This document shows, piece by piece, positions 29,501 through 41,359 of a stretch of 64,000 bases of DNA. Source of the DNA: Actinoplanes nipponensis. Its GTDB lineage: Bacteria; Actinomycetota; Actinomycetes; Mycobacteriales; Micromonosporaceae. Location of the stretch: assembly GCF_016862275.1 (NCBI RefSeq), contig NZ_BOMQ01000024.1:88758-152757 (forward strand), in the 5' to 3' direction. The notes under the pieces were generated by a model. That model was not told the origin of the DNA, did no database searches, and worked only from the letters and a program-made list of their open reading frames with translations. Made by a program: the position numbers and the translations under genes. Every line of letters starts with the position of its first letter. The first letter of the stretch is position 1.

Positions 29501-30076
29501 CTACGGCAGGAACTGCTCCTCGATCCTGGTCACCTCGCCCTTCTTGACGGTGAACCAGAACAGGGTGCCGTTCAGCAGGGTCCCGTAGTGTTTCGGGATC
29601 GCGGCCACCGTGATGGTGTCCTCGGTGCCCGGTCCGGCCTTCCCGACCGCCTTCACCACGACGTCCGGGGAGAGCGGCAGCTTCCGCAGCTTGGTGTTGT
29701 CGTTGACGATGAAGTAGTCGTTGTCGGGGGTGTCCTGCCCCGAGTCGGGGTACTTCTTCTGCCACGCCTTGGCGGCGGCCTCGCCGGTGAGGAATTCCAC
29801 CAGGTCCATGGAGACCGCGTCGCTGCTCACCTTCTTGAGGTAGCCGGGCCAGCGGCCGTCGGCCAGCAGCGGAGCGGGCGGGGCCGAGGGCGTCGCGGCC
29901 GGGGTCGCGGTGGCCGCGGTGGGCGCGGGGCCGTCACCGAACTCGGCCGTGGCGACGGGCGCGGCGGCCGGCGGGGCCGCGGCCTTGTCGGGCGACTGCT
30001 GGGAGCAGGCGGTGAGGGTGAGCACGGAGACCGCGAGGCCGGTGACGGCGAGCAGTCTGGGCAGTCGTGACGGCAT
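29501..30076 (-). CDS. putative lipoprotein of unknown function
   Basis: A 191-residue exported protein with a lipobox (TLTAC, Cys 24) when started at the ATG at 30076; an upstream GTG-type start (30103) would give an unusually long signal. An Ala/Pro/Thr linker (about 30-70) leads to a folded part with DGRWPGYLKKV and a YFIVNDNTKLRKLPL region, which resembles domains that measure ion or ligand concentration in other lipoproteins but is not recognised with confidence. GATGTT 6 nt before the ATG could be its -10. No operon partner. Confidence 0.65.
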   Translation of the reverse strand: MPSRLPRLLAVTGLAVSVLTLTACSQQSPDKAAAPPAAAPVATAEFGDGPAPTAATATPAATPSAPPAPLLADGRWPGYLKKVSSDAVSMDLVEFLTGEAAAKAWQKKYPDSGQDTPDNDYFIVNDNTKLRKLPLSPDVVVKAVGKAGPGTEDTITVAAIPKHYGTLLNGTLFWFTVKKGEVTRIEEQFLP

Positions 30077-30124
30077 GAGCAGAACATCGCACACCCGCGC
30101 CACCCCTCGGGGGCGGGACCGGTC

Positions 30125-30790
30125 CTAGCTGTTCAGGGCCGCCTCGACGCCCGGCTCGAGCGGGCCGAGGAAGACCGGGTCGCGCCGGGACACCACGTCG
30201 GCGAGGGCCTTGACCACCGCGCCGCGCTCGCGCACCACGCTGTGGAGCCACGGCTCGCGGTAGACGCGGACGGTGTCGTCGCCCACCCCGGTCGCGTCGA
30301 CGCCCAGCCGCCGGCACAGGGCCACCGCGCGGTCGATGTGGTAGCTCTGGGTCACCACGATGGCCGCGCCGACCCCGAACACCCGGCGGGCCCGGGCACA
30401 CGAGTCGTACGTGTCGAAGCCCGCGTGGTCCAGCACGATCCGCTGGCTCGGCACGCCCCGGTCGACCAGCCACTGGAACATCGCCCCGGGCTCGTTGTAG
30501 CCCCAGTCCATGTGGTCGCCGGAGACCAGGATGGCGCGGACCTTGCCGGCGGCCAGCAACTGCCGGGCGATCTCCAGCCGCGCCGCCAGGAACGGTGACG
30601 GTTCGCCGCCGGGATACACCTCGGCGCCGAGCACCAGCGCCACCGGGGCGGCGGGCACGGACGCCACGCTGTGGACGCGGCCGTGGGCCTCCGCGCGGAC
30701 CCAGAGGTCGCCGACCGCCATGGCCAGGACCGCCGCCGCCGCACTGAGCGCGCCGGCCACGACGGCGCGCCGGAACCAGATCCTGATCAT
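30125..30790 (-). CDS. YdcF/SanA-like membrane protein (DUF218)
   Basis: A 221-residue protein with one N-terminal membrane helix (about 8-28) and an outer DUF218 domain with VALVLGAEVYPGGEPSPFL, ILVSGDHMDWGYNEPGAM, HAGFDTYDSCARARRVFG and VTQSYHIDRAV, all conserved in SanA/YdcF proteins. E. coli SanA affects envelope permeability to vancomycin; the biochemical reaction is unknown. The ATG at 30790 gives a proper signal-anchor; the frame is open 17 codons further without similarity. CATGGT 6 nt upstream may be its -10. Confidence 0.85.
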   Translation of the reverse strand: MIRIWFRRAVVAGALSAAAAVLAMAVGDLWVRAEAHGRVHSVASVPAAPVALVLGAEVYPGGEPSPFLAARLEIARQLLAAGKVRAILVSGDHMDWGYNEPGAMFQWLVDRGVPSQRIVLDHAGFDTYDSCARARRVFGVGAAIVVTQSYHIDRAVALCRRLGVDATGVGDDTVRVYREPWLHSVVRERGAVVKALADVVSRRDPVFLGPLEPGVEAALNS

Positions 30791-30852
30791 GCGGTCACCA
30801 TGCCAGCAGCCGTCAAGCGGGCCGCCGCGCGGGCGCGGCATGATGGTCGGTG

Positions 30853-31572
30853 ATGATCACCTTGAACCGCATCGCCCCCGACGACGATCCGTTGCTGCTC
30901 TGGACCGCCCAGGACATGGCCACCGGGGCCCGGGCCTGGGCGCTCGGCGACGCCGCCGCCGTGGCCTGCCGGGACGTGTGCCGCCGCGACCGCCTGGCGC
31001 TGCGGGGCAGCCCGCCGGACGCCGCCGAGCTGCTGCGCCGGATCCGGGGGCAGGTGGCCGGCTTCCACCCGGTGGCGGACGTCGCTCTGATCGACGCGCT
31101 GGTGGAACGGGTGGACGGGCTGGCGCCGGTGGCCCGGTTCGGGTGGATGGACACGACCGGCCCGGCGCCGCTCCCGGCGCGCGCGGACCCGGCGCCGCGC
31201 TGGCTCACCGACGCCGAGCTGCCCGAGGTCGCCGCGCTGCTGGACGCGGAGCATCCCGGCTCGTGGGCGCGCCCCGGCGGTTCCGGCGTGCGGCGCTGGG
31301 CCGGCCTGCGCGACGCCGCCGGGGTGGTGCAGGCCGTGGCGGCCGACGCGTGGTCCGTACCGGAGATCGGTTTCGTCGCCGGGGTGGCGACCCGGGTCCG
31401 CGCCCGCGGGCGGGGCCTGGGCGCCACGCTGTGCGCGTTTCTCACCGGCGAGCTGATCACGGGCCGGAGCCGGGTGGCGCTGCTGGTCGACCGCGACAAC
31501 GGCGCGGCGATCCGGACCTACGAGAAGCTGGGCTACCGGATGCGCCCGATCGCGGCGGCCCGGTTCAGCTGA
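30853..31572 (+). CDS. GNAT-family acetyltransferase
   Basis: A 239-residue protein whose C-terminal third is a GNAT domain: VAGVATRVRARGRGLGATLCAFL (acetyl-CoA pyrophosphate-binding R/Q-x-x-G-x-G/A loop) and VDRDNGAAIRTYEKLGYRM. The N-terminal half is a less conserved GNAT-like lobe (RFGWMDTTG). Substrate unknown. The ATG at 30853 or the GTG one codon before can serve as start; CATGAT lies just upstream. The 3' end overlaps the convergent epimerase gene by 8 bases. Confidence 0.85.
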   Translation: MITLNRIAPDDDPLLLWTAQDMATGARAWALGDAAAVACRDVCRRDRLALRGSPPDAAELLRRIRGQVAGFHPVADVALIDALVERVDGLAPVARFGWMDTTGPAPLPARADPAPRWLTDAELPEVAALLDAEHPGSWARPGGSGVRRWAGLRDAAGVVQAVAADAWSVPEIGFVAGVATRVRARGRGLGATLCAFLTGELITGRSRVALLVDRDNGAAIRTYEKLGYRMRPIAAARFS

Positions 31573-32410
31573 CGGCGTCGCGCCAGCTGTGCTCGGGCTC
31601 GTAGCCCAGCAGGCGCCGGGCCTTGTCGATCGAGAGCAGCGTCTCGTGCTCCCCGAGCTCCTTGGTCACCGGTACGCCGGGAAACACCTCCGCCGCCAGC
31701 GACGCGCTGGACCGGCTCATCACCGTGTCGGCGTTGGCGATGACGAAGACCTCCACGCCGGGGGTGTTGTACGCCAGCGCCCTGCGCACCGCCTGCGCGC
31801 CGTCCCGGGCGTCGATGTAGCCCCACAGGTTCCAGCTGCGGCTGCGCGGGTCCGCGTCGAACGACGGGAACTCGGCGTAGTCCTCGGGGTCCATGACGTT
31901 GGAGAACCGCAGCCCGGTCATCGTCAGCTCGGGGTTCCACCGGCAGAACTGCGCCGCCATCGTCTCCTCGAGGTGTTTGACCAGCGAGTACGTCGACTCG
32001 GGGCGGGCCGGGTAGGCCTCGTCCACCGGGATGTACGGCGGCGGCGTGGTGAACGGCAGCCCGAGCACGGTCTCGCTGGAGGCCCACACGACGTTCGTGA
32101 TGCCGGCCAGCCGCGCCGCGGAGAACACGTTGTACGTGGCGGTGATGTTGTTGTGGAAGGTCGCCGCGTTCGGGATGAGTCCCGGCGCGGGGATCGCCGC
32201 CAGGTGCACCACCGCGTCGATCCTGTCGTAGCGGTCGTCGATGGCGGTCAGCGCCTCGACGGTCTGCCCGTAGTCGGTCAGATCGATCTTGAGGGCGGGG
32301 CGCGGGGCGGCGACGTCGAGGTTGACCACCTCGTTGCCGTGCGCGGTCAGGTCCGCGACCACCGCCCGTCCCAGCTTGCCGCTTCCGCCGGTCACCGCGA
32401 TCCGGGTCAT
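31565..32410 (-). CDS. NAD-dependent epimerase/dehydratase family protein
   Basis: A 281-residue extended SDR with TGGSGKLG (about 7-14) for NAD(P), VVHLAAIPAPG, catalytic WASSET and Tyr-x-x-x-Lys in STYSLVKHLEE, and RFSNVMDPEDY downstream. The layout resembles uronate or sugar-nucleotide dehydrogenases/epimerases. Start ATG at 32410 follows a GAGAGG site; 16 further upstream codons lack similarity. It lies 73 bases after the beta-glucosidase gene on the same strand, so a role in sugar metabolism with it is plausible but unproven. Confidence 0.85.
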   Translation of the reverse strand: MTRIAVTGGSGKLGRAVVADLTAHGNEVVNLDVAAPRPALKIDLTDYGQTVEALTAIDDRYDRIDAVVHLAAIPAPGLIPNAATFHNNITATYNVFSAARLAGITNVVWASSETVLGLPFTTPPPYIPVDEAYPARPESTYSLVKHLEETMAAQFCRWNPELTMTGLRFSNVMDPEDYAEFPSFDADPRSRSWNLWGYIDARDGAQAVRRALAYNTPGVEVFVIANADTVMSRSSASLAAEVFPGVPVTKELGEHETLLSIDKARRLLGYEPEHSWRDAVS

Positions 32411-32483
32411 GTCAGTCCTCTCGGGTGTGCTGCTCCGCCCCCCAGGATTGCCGATCATCGCCGGGCCCGCTGGGTGACGGGGG

Positions 32484-34766
32484 TCAGCCGATCCGGAAGC
32501 GGGCGCTCAGCAGGCTGCCGGGGCGCGAGTTCGGGCCGACCAGCAGGTCGAACTCGCCGGGCTCGACCACCCGGCGGGCGTCGGCGGTGACCAGGGAGCA
32601 GTCGGCCGCGGCGAGCTGGAGGTCGACCGTCACGCTCGTCCCGGCGGGCACCGCCACCTGCCGGTACGCCTTGAGCTCGCGCGCCGCCCAGGTGACGCTG
32701 GTGACCAGGTCGCTGATGTAGACCTGCACGGTCTCCAGCGCCGGCCGGCTGCCCGTGTTGGTGAGCCGGACGCTGGCCCGGACCGTGCCGTCCGGGGCCA
32801 CCCGGGGCTCGGCGATCGTCAGGTCGGCGTACTCGACGGTGGTGTAGCTCAGGCCCTCGCCGAAGGCGAACAGCGGGTCCTGGGTCAGGTCCGCGTAGCG
32901 GGTGCCGTGCTGGCCGCGGATCTGGTTGTAGTAGACCGGCTGCTGGCCGACGTGCCGGGCCGCCGACAGCGGCATCCGCCCGGTCGGCTCGATCAGCCCG
33001 AGCAGCAGCTCGGCCAGCGCCCGGCCGCCGCGCATGCCGGGGTTGAACGCCTGCACGACGGCGGCCGAGGCCAGCGCGGAGGGCGGCAGCGCGGCCGGCT
33101 TGGAGTTCAGCAGCACGAGCACCACCGGGGTGTCCAGCTCGGCCAGCGCGTCCAGCAGCGCGATCTGGCCGCCCTGCAGCTCCAGCGTGGCGGTGGACCG
33201 GCTCTCGCCGGTCAGCGCGACCGTGTCGCCGACCACCACGACCGCGTAGTCGGCGGCCCGGGCCGCGGCGACGGCCTCGGCGATCATCGCGGGGTCGGCG
33301 GTGGCCGGCTCGGAGATCGGCGGCCGGGGCTGCCCGTCCGGGTACGTGGCGCCGGCCGGGTCCGGCACCAGCCGCTCGATCTCGGCGCCGCGCGCGGTGG
33401 TGATCGTCCAGTCGGCCGGGGCGACCGCCCGGAAGCCGTCGAGCACGGTCTCGATCAGCTCGCGGGGCTGGCCGTCGGGCATCCAGTCGACCTGGCCGGA
33501 GGCGCCGGCCCAGTCGCCGAGCTGGGACTGCGGCGCGTCCGCGTTCGGGCCGATCACGGCGACGGTCCGCGCGGCGCCGGCGCTCGTGGCGCGGCCGTCG
33601 CGGCCGGCGGTCAGCCCGCCGGCCAGCGGCAGCGTGCCGTCGTTGCGCAGCAGCACCAGCGAGCGGCGGGCGATCTCCAGGTTGAGCGCGGCGTGCTCGG
33701 CGTGCCCGATCACCGCGGCCTGCCGCTCGGCGTCGGGGGCGCGCGGGTTCTCGAACAGCCCGAGCTCGAACTTGAGCCGCAGGATCCGCCGGACCGCGGC
33801 GTCGATCTCGGCCTCGGCCAGGCGGCCCTGCTCCACGGCGGCCTGCGCCCCCTCGAAGAAGCCCGGGGTGGTCATGACCAGGTCGTTGCCCGCCCGGACG
33901 GCCTGCGCGGCGGCGTCGACCAGGTCGGCGCAGACCTTCTGCTCCCACACCATCCGGCCGACGTTGTCCCAGTCGGTGACCAGCGTGCCGGTGAAGCCCC
34001 ACTCCTGCTTGAGGACGTCGTTGAGCAGCCAGCGGTTGAGCGTGATGGGCACGCCGTCCATCGACTGGTAGCCGAGCATGAAGGTGGCGCAGCCCTCACG
34101 GGCCACCCGCTCGAACGGCGGCAGGAACCAGGAGCGCAGCTTGCGCGGGCTCAGGTCGGCCTCGCTGGCGTCCCGCCCGCCCTGGGTCTCGGAGTAGCCG
34201 GCGAAGTGCTTCGCCGAGGCCAGCACGGCGGTCGGGTCGGTCAGCCCGTCGCCCTGGTAGCCGCGGACCATCGCCGACCCCAGCTCGCCGATGAGGTACG
34301 GGTCCTCGCCGAACGTCTCGTCCACCCGGCCCCAGCGCAGGTCCCGGGTGATGCACAGCACGGGGGAGAAGGTCCAGTGGATGCCGGTCGCGGAGACCTC
34401 GATCGCGGTGACCCGGGCGACCCGCTCGACCAGGGCCGCGTCCCAGCTGGCGGCCATGGCGAGCTGGGTCGGGAACACCGTGGCGCCGGGCCAGAAGCCG
34501 TGGCCGTGGATGCAGTCCTCGGCGGTGATCAGCGGGATGCCGAGCCGGGTGTTCGCGGCCAGGTCGATGGCCTCGAGCATGCGCTCCGGGGAGGCGTGCA
34601 GGATGGAGCCGGCCAGCCGCGTGCTGACCGCGTCCTTGAGGTTGCCCCGGGCGTCCAGCTGCAGCATCTGACCGATCTTCTCGGCCAGGGTCATCCGGCC
34701 CAGCAGGTCCTCGACACGCCGTTCGACGGCGAGCGAGGGATCACGGTACGGGTCCGCAGGGGCCAC
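32484..34766 (-). CDS. GH3 beta-glucosidase (BglX type)
   Basis: A 760-residue intracellular glycoside hydrolase of family 3. The (beta/alpha)8 domain carries KHFAGY and the nucleophile Asp265 in LVTDWDNVG; the second alpha/beta domain includes RSLVLLRNDGTLPL and VVVGDTVALTGES; a C-terminal Fn3-like domain starts about 655 (VRASVRLTNTGSRPALE). It probably cleaves cellobiose-like oligosaccharides taken up by the cell. The GTG at 34766 is chosen over the ATG at 34790 because GGAGGAAA lies 6-7 nt before it. No signal peptide. Two operator-like palindromes lie upstream. Confidence 0.94.
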   Translation of the reverse strand: MAPADPYRDPSLAVERRVEDLLGRMTLAEKIGQMLQLDARGNLKDAVSTRLAGSILHASPERMLEAIDLAANTRLGIPLITAEDCIHGHGFWPGATVFPTQLAMAASWDAALVERVARVTAIEVSATGIHWTFSPVLCITRDLRWGRVDETFGEDPYLIGELGSAMVRGYQGDGLTDPTAVLASAKHFAGYSETQGGRDASEADLSPRKLRSWFLPPFERVAREGCATFMLGYQSMDGVPITLNRWLLNDVLKQEWGFTGTLVTDWDNVGRMVWEQKVCADLVDAAAQAVRAGNDLVMTTPGFFEGAQAAVEQGRLAEAEIDAAVRRILRLKFELGLFENPRAPDAERQAAVIGHAEHAALNLEIARRSLVLLRNDGTLPLAGGLTAGRDGRATSAGAARTVAVIGPNADAPQSQLGDWAGASGQVDWMPDGQPRELIETVLDGFRAVAPADWTITTARGAEIERLVPDPAGATYPDGQPRPPISEPATADPAMIAEAVAAARAADYAVVVVGDTVALTGESRSTATLELQGGQIALLDALAELDTPVVLVLLNSKPAALPPSALASAAVVQAFNPGMRGGRALAELLLGLIEPTGRMPLSAARHVGQQPVYYNQIRGQHGTRYADLTQDPLFAFGEGLSYTTVEYADLTIAEPRVAPDGTVRASVRLTNTGSRPALETVQVYISDLVTSVTWAARELKAYRQVAVPAGTSVTVDLQLAAADCSLVTADARRVVEPGEFDLLVGPNSRPGSLLSARFRIG

Positions 34767-34823
34767 GAGATTTCCTCCGAAACGCAACACATCGGTAAGC
34801 GTCGGAAGTGTCGCACAGCCCGG

Positions 34824-34873
34824 AACCGGTACCGGGGACCGCAGGGGTCGGATCTTCGGTCAACCGGTACCGG
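34824..34873 (-). promoter_or_regulatory. paired operator-like sites upstream of the beta-glucosidase
   Basis: AACCGGTACCGG occurs twice, at 34824-34835 and 34862-34873, 38 bases apart, each centred on the 10-bp palindrome CCGGTACCGG. Such duplicated palindromes are typical of LacI- or GntR-type sugar repressors. No regulator gene is adjacent. Confidence 0.55.
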
Positions 34874-34961
34874 AACCGCGCAGGCGTCCTGGGTGGCCTC
34901 CTCGCGCCGGGCCGGGGGGTGGCGTGCCCGGCCCGCACGGCCACCGCGCCGCTGACCGCCG

Positions 34962-35453
34962 TCAGTACGCCGGGCAGATCCGCGCGCGCACCACGTCGAG
35001 GATGCGGGCCGCCTCGGCCTCGCCGAACCCGTCCGGGTGCCCGGGAGCGGCGAACCGCCGGCCGGTCTCGCGCACGAGGGCGGGTCGGTCCCCGGGATGC
35101 TGCCGGATGCTGCGGCACTGGAGCAGGCCGCGGTCGACGAGCGTGCGGAGGTCGGCGGCGCCGACGATGGCCGGGTCGATCCGGCGCAGGTCGGCGACGT
35201 AAGCCTCCGCGGCGGCGCGGTCCGGTGGGGCCGGCGCGCCGGGCGGTGGCGCTCCGGGTGGCGGCGGGGCGCCCGGCGGGAGGGCGGCGCCGGCCGGGGG
35301 CGGGGCCCCGGGTGGTGGCGGGCCCCCGGGCGGTGGTGAGGCGCCGGGTGGAGGGCCGGCGGGCGGCGGTGGGCCGGCGGGGGATGCGGCGGCGCAGCCG
35401 CCCGCGAGGGTGGCCAGGATCAGGCCGGCGACCAGGACGGGACGTGCTCCCAC
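34962..35453 (-). CDS. proline-rich lipoprotein with DUF732-like C-terminus
   Basis: A 163-residue predicted lipoprotein: hydrophobic signal with lipobox AGGC (Cys about 20), then a roughly 60-residue Pro/Gly/Ala linker of PPPPGA-like repeats, then a helical domain (about 85-163) with YVADLRRIDPAIVGAADLR and Cys residues, resembling DUF732 domains of actinobacterial exported proteins. The GTG at 35453 is supported by GGGGAGG at 5 nt; the frame is open 37 codons upstream without such support. Function unknown. Confidence 0.7.
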   Translation of the reverse strand: MGARPVLVAGLILATLAGGCAAASPAGPPPPAGPPPGASPPPGGPPPPGAPPPAGAALPPGAPPPPGAPPPGAPAPPDRAAAEAYVADLRRIDPAIVGAADLRTLVDRGLLQCRSIRQHPGDRPALVRETGRRFAAPGHPDGFGEAEAARILDVVRARICPAY

Positions 35454-35645
35454 GGCTGCCTCCCCGGGGACGTGGGCGATCCCGCCACGGTAGCGACCGG
35501 CCCGCACCGCTGGCCGCACCACCGGTGCGGGCAGTTCCTGCTCCGCGACGGCTTGGTCGGTCACGCCGGGAGGTCCGCGACCTGATCGGGTGACCGCCTC
35601 ACCATTCGAGGTTGCCGGATGGCTATGCGCGTTGATACGGTCCTC

Positions 35646-35660
35646 TGCATAGTCATGCGG
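35646..35660 (+). promoter_or_regulatory. ARG box (ArgR operator) at argC
   Basis: TGCATAGTCATGCGG contains the perfect inverted repeat GCAT-AGTC-ATGC and fits the actinobacterial and E. coli ARG-box pattern (TGAAT/TGCAT half-sites 4 apart). It overlaps the AGGAGG-like site of argC (35659-35663), so ArgR-arginine would block the start of the operon. A weaker half-site lies in TATGCGCGTTGATAC just upstream. Confidence 0.65.
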
Positions 35661-35668
35661 AGGTAAGT

Positions 35669-36670
35669 ATGGGAATCAGGGTCGCTGTCGCCGGGGCGAG
35701 CGGGTACGCCGGGGGCGAGCTGCTGCGCCTGATCGCCGGGCACCCCGAGCTCGACCTGGTCGCCGCCACGGCCCACAGCCAGGCGGGCACGCCGGTGGCC
35801 GCCGTACACCCGCAGCTCACCGGCCTGGACCTGGTCCTCGGCGCGACCGACGCGGCGACGCTGGCCGACGCCGACCTGGTCTTCCTGGCCCTGCCGCACG
35901 GGCAGTCGGCCGCGCTGGCCGCCCAGCTGCCCGCCGGGGTCAAGATCGTCGACCTCGGCGCCGACTTCCGGCTGCACGACGCCGACGCCTGGGGCCGGTA
36001 CTACGGCGGCACGCACGCCGGCACCTGGACGTACGGCCTGCCGGAGCTGCCCGGGCACCGGGCGGCCATCGCCGCCAGCGACCGGGTGGCCAACACCGGC
36101 TGCTACGCGGCCACCATCGCCCTGGCCCTGGCCCCGCTCATCGCCGCCGGGGCCGCCGATCCCGCCGACGTGGTGGTGGTCGCCTCCTCGGGCACCTCCG
36201 GCGCCGGCCGCGCGGCCAAGGTCAGCCTGCTGGCCAGCGAGGTGCTGGGCGACCTTTCGCCCTACAAGGTCGGCGCGCACCAGCACGTTCCCGAGATCAA
36301 GCAGGCGACCGGGGCGACCTCGCTGTCGATGACGCCGGTGCTCGCGCCGATGCCGCGCGGCATCCTCGCCACCGTCACCGCCCGCCCGCTCGGCGACGCC
36401 GACCCGCGCGCGGTGCTCCAGGCGGCCTACGCCGACGAGCCGTTCGTGCACGTGCTGCCGGCCGGCGCCTGGCCGCACACCGCGGCCACGGCCGGCTCCA
36501 ACTCGTGCCACCTGCAGGCCACCCTCGACGTCGACTCCGGCCGGATCGTCGTCGTCAGCGCCCTGGACAACCTCGGCAAGGGCGCCGCGGGCCAGGCCGT
36601 GCAATGCGCCAACCTCATGCTCGGCCTGCCGGAGACCGCGGGCCTGAAGGTATTCGGAGTCGCACCGTGA
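35669..36670 (+). CDS. argC: N-acetyl-gamma-glutamyl-phosphate reductase
   Basis: A 333-residue NADPH-dependent reductase, third step of arginine synthesis. It has GASGYAGGELLR (9-20) for the cofactor, catalytic Cys145 in ANTGCYA, and the C-terminal HQHVPEI and SALDNLGKGAAGQAVQ blocks. First gene of argCJBDFR, behind the ARG box; its stop overlaps argJ (GTGA). Confidence 0.97.
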   Translation: MGIRVAVAGASGYAGGELLRLIAGHPELDLVAATAHSQAGTPVAAVHPQLTGLDLVLGATDAATLADADLVFLALPHGQSAALAAQLPAGVKIVDLGADFRLHDADAWGRYYGGTHAGTWTYGLPELPGHRAAIAASDRVANTGCYAATIALALAPLIAAGAADPADVVVVASSGTSGAGRAAKVSLLASEVLGDLSPYKVGAHQHVPEIKQATGATSLSMTPVLAPMPRGILATVTARPLGDADPRAVLQAAYADEPFVHVLPAGAWPHTAATAGSNSCHLQATLDVDSGRIVVVSALDNLGKGAAGQAVQCANLMLGLPETAGLKVFGVAP

Positions 36671-37839
36671 CCGTCACCACCCCCAAGGGCTTCCGGGCCA
36701 GCGGCGTCGCCGCCGGGCTCAAGAGCGGCGGCGGCCTCGACGTCGCGCTCGTCGTCAACGACGGGCCGGACACCACCGTGGCCGGCGTCTTCACCGCCAA
36801 CCGGGTCAAGGCCGCCCCCGTGCTGTGGAGCCAGCAGATCCTCAAGGGCGGGATCGTGCGCGCCGTGGTGCTCAACTCGGGCGGCGCCAACGCCTGCACC
36901 GGCAGCCAGGGCTTCCGCGACACCCACGCCACCGCCGAGCACACCGCCGCCGCGCTGCGCGGCGGGCCCAAGCCGCTGCTGGTCGGCGCCGGTGACGTCG
37001 CGGTCTGCTCGACCGGCCTGATCGGCGAGCTGCTGCCCATGGACAAGCTGCTGCCCGGGGTGAGCGCCGCGGTCAAGACGCTGCGGCCCGACGGCGGCGC
37101 GGCCGCCGCGAGCGCCATCATGACCACCGACACGGTGGCCAAGAACGCGGTCGCGCACGGCGCGGGCTGGTCGGTCGGCGGCATGGCCAAGGGCGCCGGG
37201 ATGCTCGCCCCGGCCCTGGCCACCATGCTGGTCGTGCTCACCACCGACGCGGTGGCCGGCTCCGAGGCGCTGGACACCGCGCTGCGCGAGGCCACCCGGC
37301 TGACCTTCGACCGCATCGACGCCGACGGCTGCATGTCCACCAACGACACGGTGCTGCTGCTGGCCAGCGGCGCCTCCGACGTGCAGCCCACGCAGGAGGA
37401 GCTGACCGCCGCGGTCACCGCCGTCTGCGCGGACCTGGCGCACCAGCTGATCAACGACGCCGAGGGCGCCACCAAGCACATCGCCATCGAGGTGCTGGGC
37501 GCCGCCAGCGAGGCCGACGCGGTGCAGGTCGGCCGCACGGTCGCCCGCAACAACCTGGTCAAGACGGCGCTGTTCGGCAACGACCCGAACTGGGGGCGGA
37601 TCCTCGCCGCGGTCGGCACCACGGACGCCGCGTTCGTGCCGGACCGCATCGACGTGGCCGTCAACGGCGTGTGGGTGTGCCGGGGCGGCGCCGCCGCGGA
37701 GGACCGCTCCAAGGTGGACCTGAAGGGCCGCGACGTGACCATCACCGTGCACCTGCACGAGGGCGAGATGAGCGCCACCATCCGCACCACCGACCTGTCC
37801 CACGCGTACGTGCACGAGAACTCGGCGTACTCCTCGTGA
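36667..37839 (+). CDS. argJ: bifunctional ornithine acetyltransferase / N-acetylglutamate synthase
   Basis: A 390-residue self-cleaving Ntn-type enzyme that moves acetyl from acetylornithine to glutamate, recycling the acetyl group. The cleavage motif is [13 protein letters not shown], with Thr186 becoming the N-terminal nucleophile of the beta chain; [12 protein letters not shown] and [13 protein letters not shown] are further family signatures. Whether it also uses acetyl-CoA cannot be read. GTG start overlaps the argC stop; the stop overlaps argB. Confidence 0.96.
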   Translation: MTVTTPKGFRASGVAAGLKSGGGLDVALVVNDGPDTTVAGVFTANRVKAAPVLWSQQILKGGIVRAVVLNSGGANACTGSQGFRDTHATAEHTAAALRGGPKPLLVGAGDVAVCSTGLIGELLPMDKLLPGVSAAVKTLRPDGGAAAASAIMTTDTVAKNAVAHGAGWSVGGMAKGAGMLAPALATMLVVLTTDAVAGSEALDTALREATRLTFDRIDADGCMSTNDTVLLLASGASDVQPTQEELTAAVTAVCADLAHQLINDAEGATKHIAIEVLGAASEADAVQVGRTVARNNLVKTALFGNDPNWGRILAAVGTTDAAFVPDRIDVAVNGVWVCRGGAAAEDRSKVDLKGRDVTITVHLHEGEMSATIRTTDLSHAYVHENSAYSS

Positions 37840-38698
37840 ACGCCTCCGACAAGGCCGCCATCCTCATCGAGGCCCTGCCCTGGCTGGAGCGGTTCCACGG
37901 CACCACCGTCGTGATCAAGTACGGCGGCAACGCGATGATCGACCCCGAGCTGCAGCGGGCCTTCGCCGCCGACATGGTGTTCCTGCGCTACGCCGGGATC
38001 AGGCCGGTCGTGGTGCACGGCGGCGGACCCCAGATCTCGGCGATGCTCGGCCGGCTGGGCATCGCCAGCGAGTTCCGCGGCGGCCTGCGGGTCACCACCG
38101 CGGAGGCGATGGACGTGGTCCGGATGGTCCTGGTCGGCCAGGTGGGCCGCGAGCTGGTCGGGCTGATCAACGAGCACGGGCCCTTCGCCGTCGGCCTGTC
38201 CGGCGAGGACGCCCGGCTGTTCACCGCCGTGCGCCGGCCCGCGGTCGTCGACGGCGAGCCGGTCGACATCGGCCGGGTCGGCGACGTCGCGGCGGTCGAC
38301 ACCTCGGCCGTGGACGACCTGATCGCCGCCGGGCGCATCCCGGTCGTGGCGAGCGTGGCCCCCGACGCCGACGGCGTGGTGCACAACGTCAACGCCGACA
38401 CCGCCGCGGCCGCCCTGGCCGTCGCGCTCGGCGCCCGCAAGCTGGTCGTGCTCACCGACGTGCCCGGCCTCTACACCAACTGGCCCGACACCTCGTCGCT
38501 CACCTCGCAGATCGACACCGACGCCCTGGAGAAGCTGCTGCCCGGCCTCCAGTCCGGCATGGCGCCGAAGATGGAGGCGTGCCTGCGGGCGGTGCAGGGC
38601 GGTGTCCCGGCCGCGCACGTGGTCGACGGCCGCGTCCCGCACTCCACACTGCTCGAAGTGTTCACCTCGGAAGGATTCGGCACGATGGTGACTTCCTC

Positions 38699-38702
<4 letters not shown>
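37836..38702 (+). CDS. argB: acetylglutamate kinase
   Basis: A 288-residue kinase phosphorylating N-acetylglutamate, the usual arginine-feedback step. Motifs: VIKYGGNAM (ATP phosphate loop), [11 protein letters not shown] (substrate), [30 protein letters not shown], and [19 protein letters not shown] longer N-terminal helix ([18 protein letters not shown]) fits the arginine-sensitive hexameric type. GTG start overlaps argJ. Confidence 0.97.
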
Positions 38703-41266
<2,564 letters not shown>

Positions 41267-41270
<4 letters not shown>

Positions 41271-41359
41271 TCGACTGCACCGAGCCTCGCTCGGCCGCAC
41301 CTCGCCCCGGCCCGGACGGCGAGGGCCAGGAGGGCATGACAGAGGAGGCGCAGTCATGA
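41267..41359 (+). CDS. 30-codon ORF linking argR to an unknown gene
   Basis: A 30-residue, acidic, Pro/Glu-rich peptide, [20 protein letters not shown] then [10 protein letters not shown]. Its ATG overlaps the argR stop and its stop overlaps the next ATG at 41356, both as ATGA, the same linkage seen through the whole arg operon. A GAAGGGAG site precedes it and GAGGAGG for the next gene lies inside it. It could be a real small protein or only a coupling device keeping ribosomes moving to the next gene. Confidence 0.45.

Noticed and set aside
35230..35400. A tandem repeat element in the G-rich stretch before argC
   Set aside because: It encodes the Pro/Gly/Ala linker of the lipoprotein at 34962-35453; the repetition follows from the codons.
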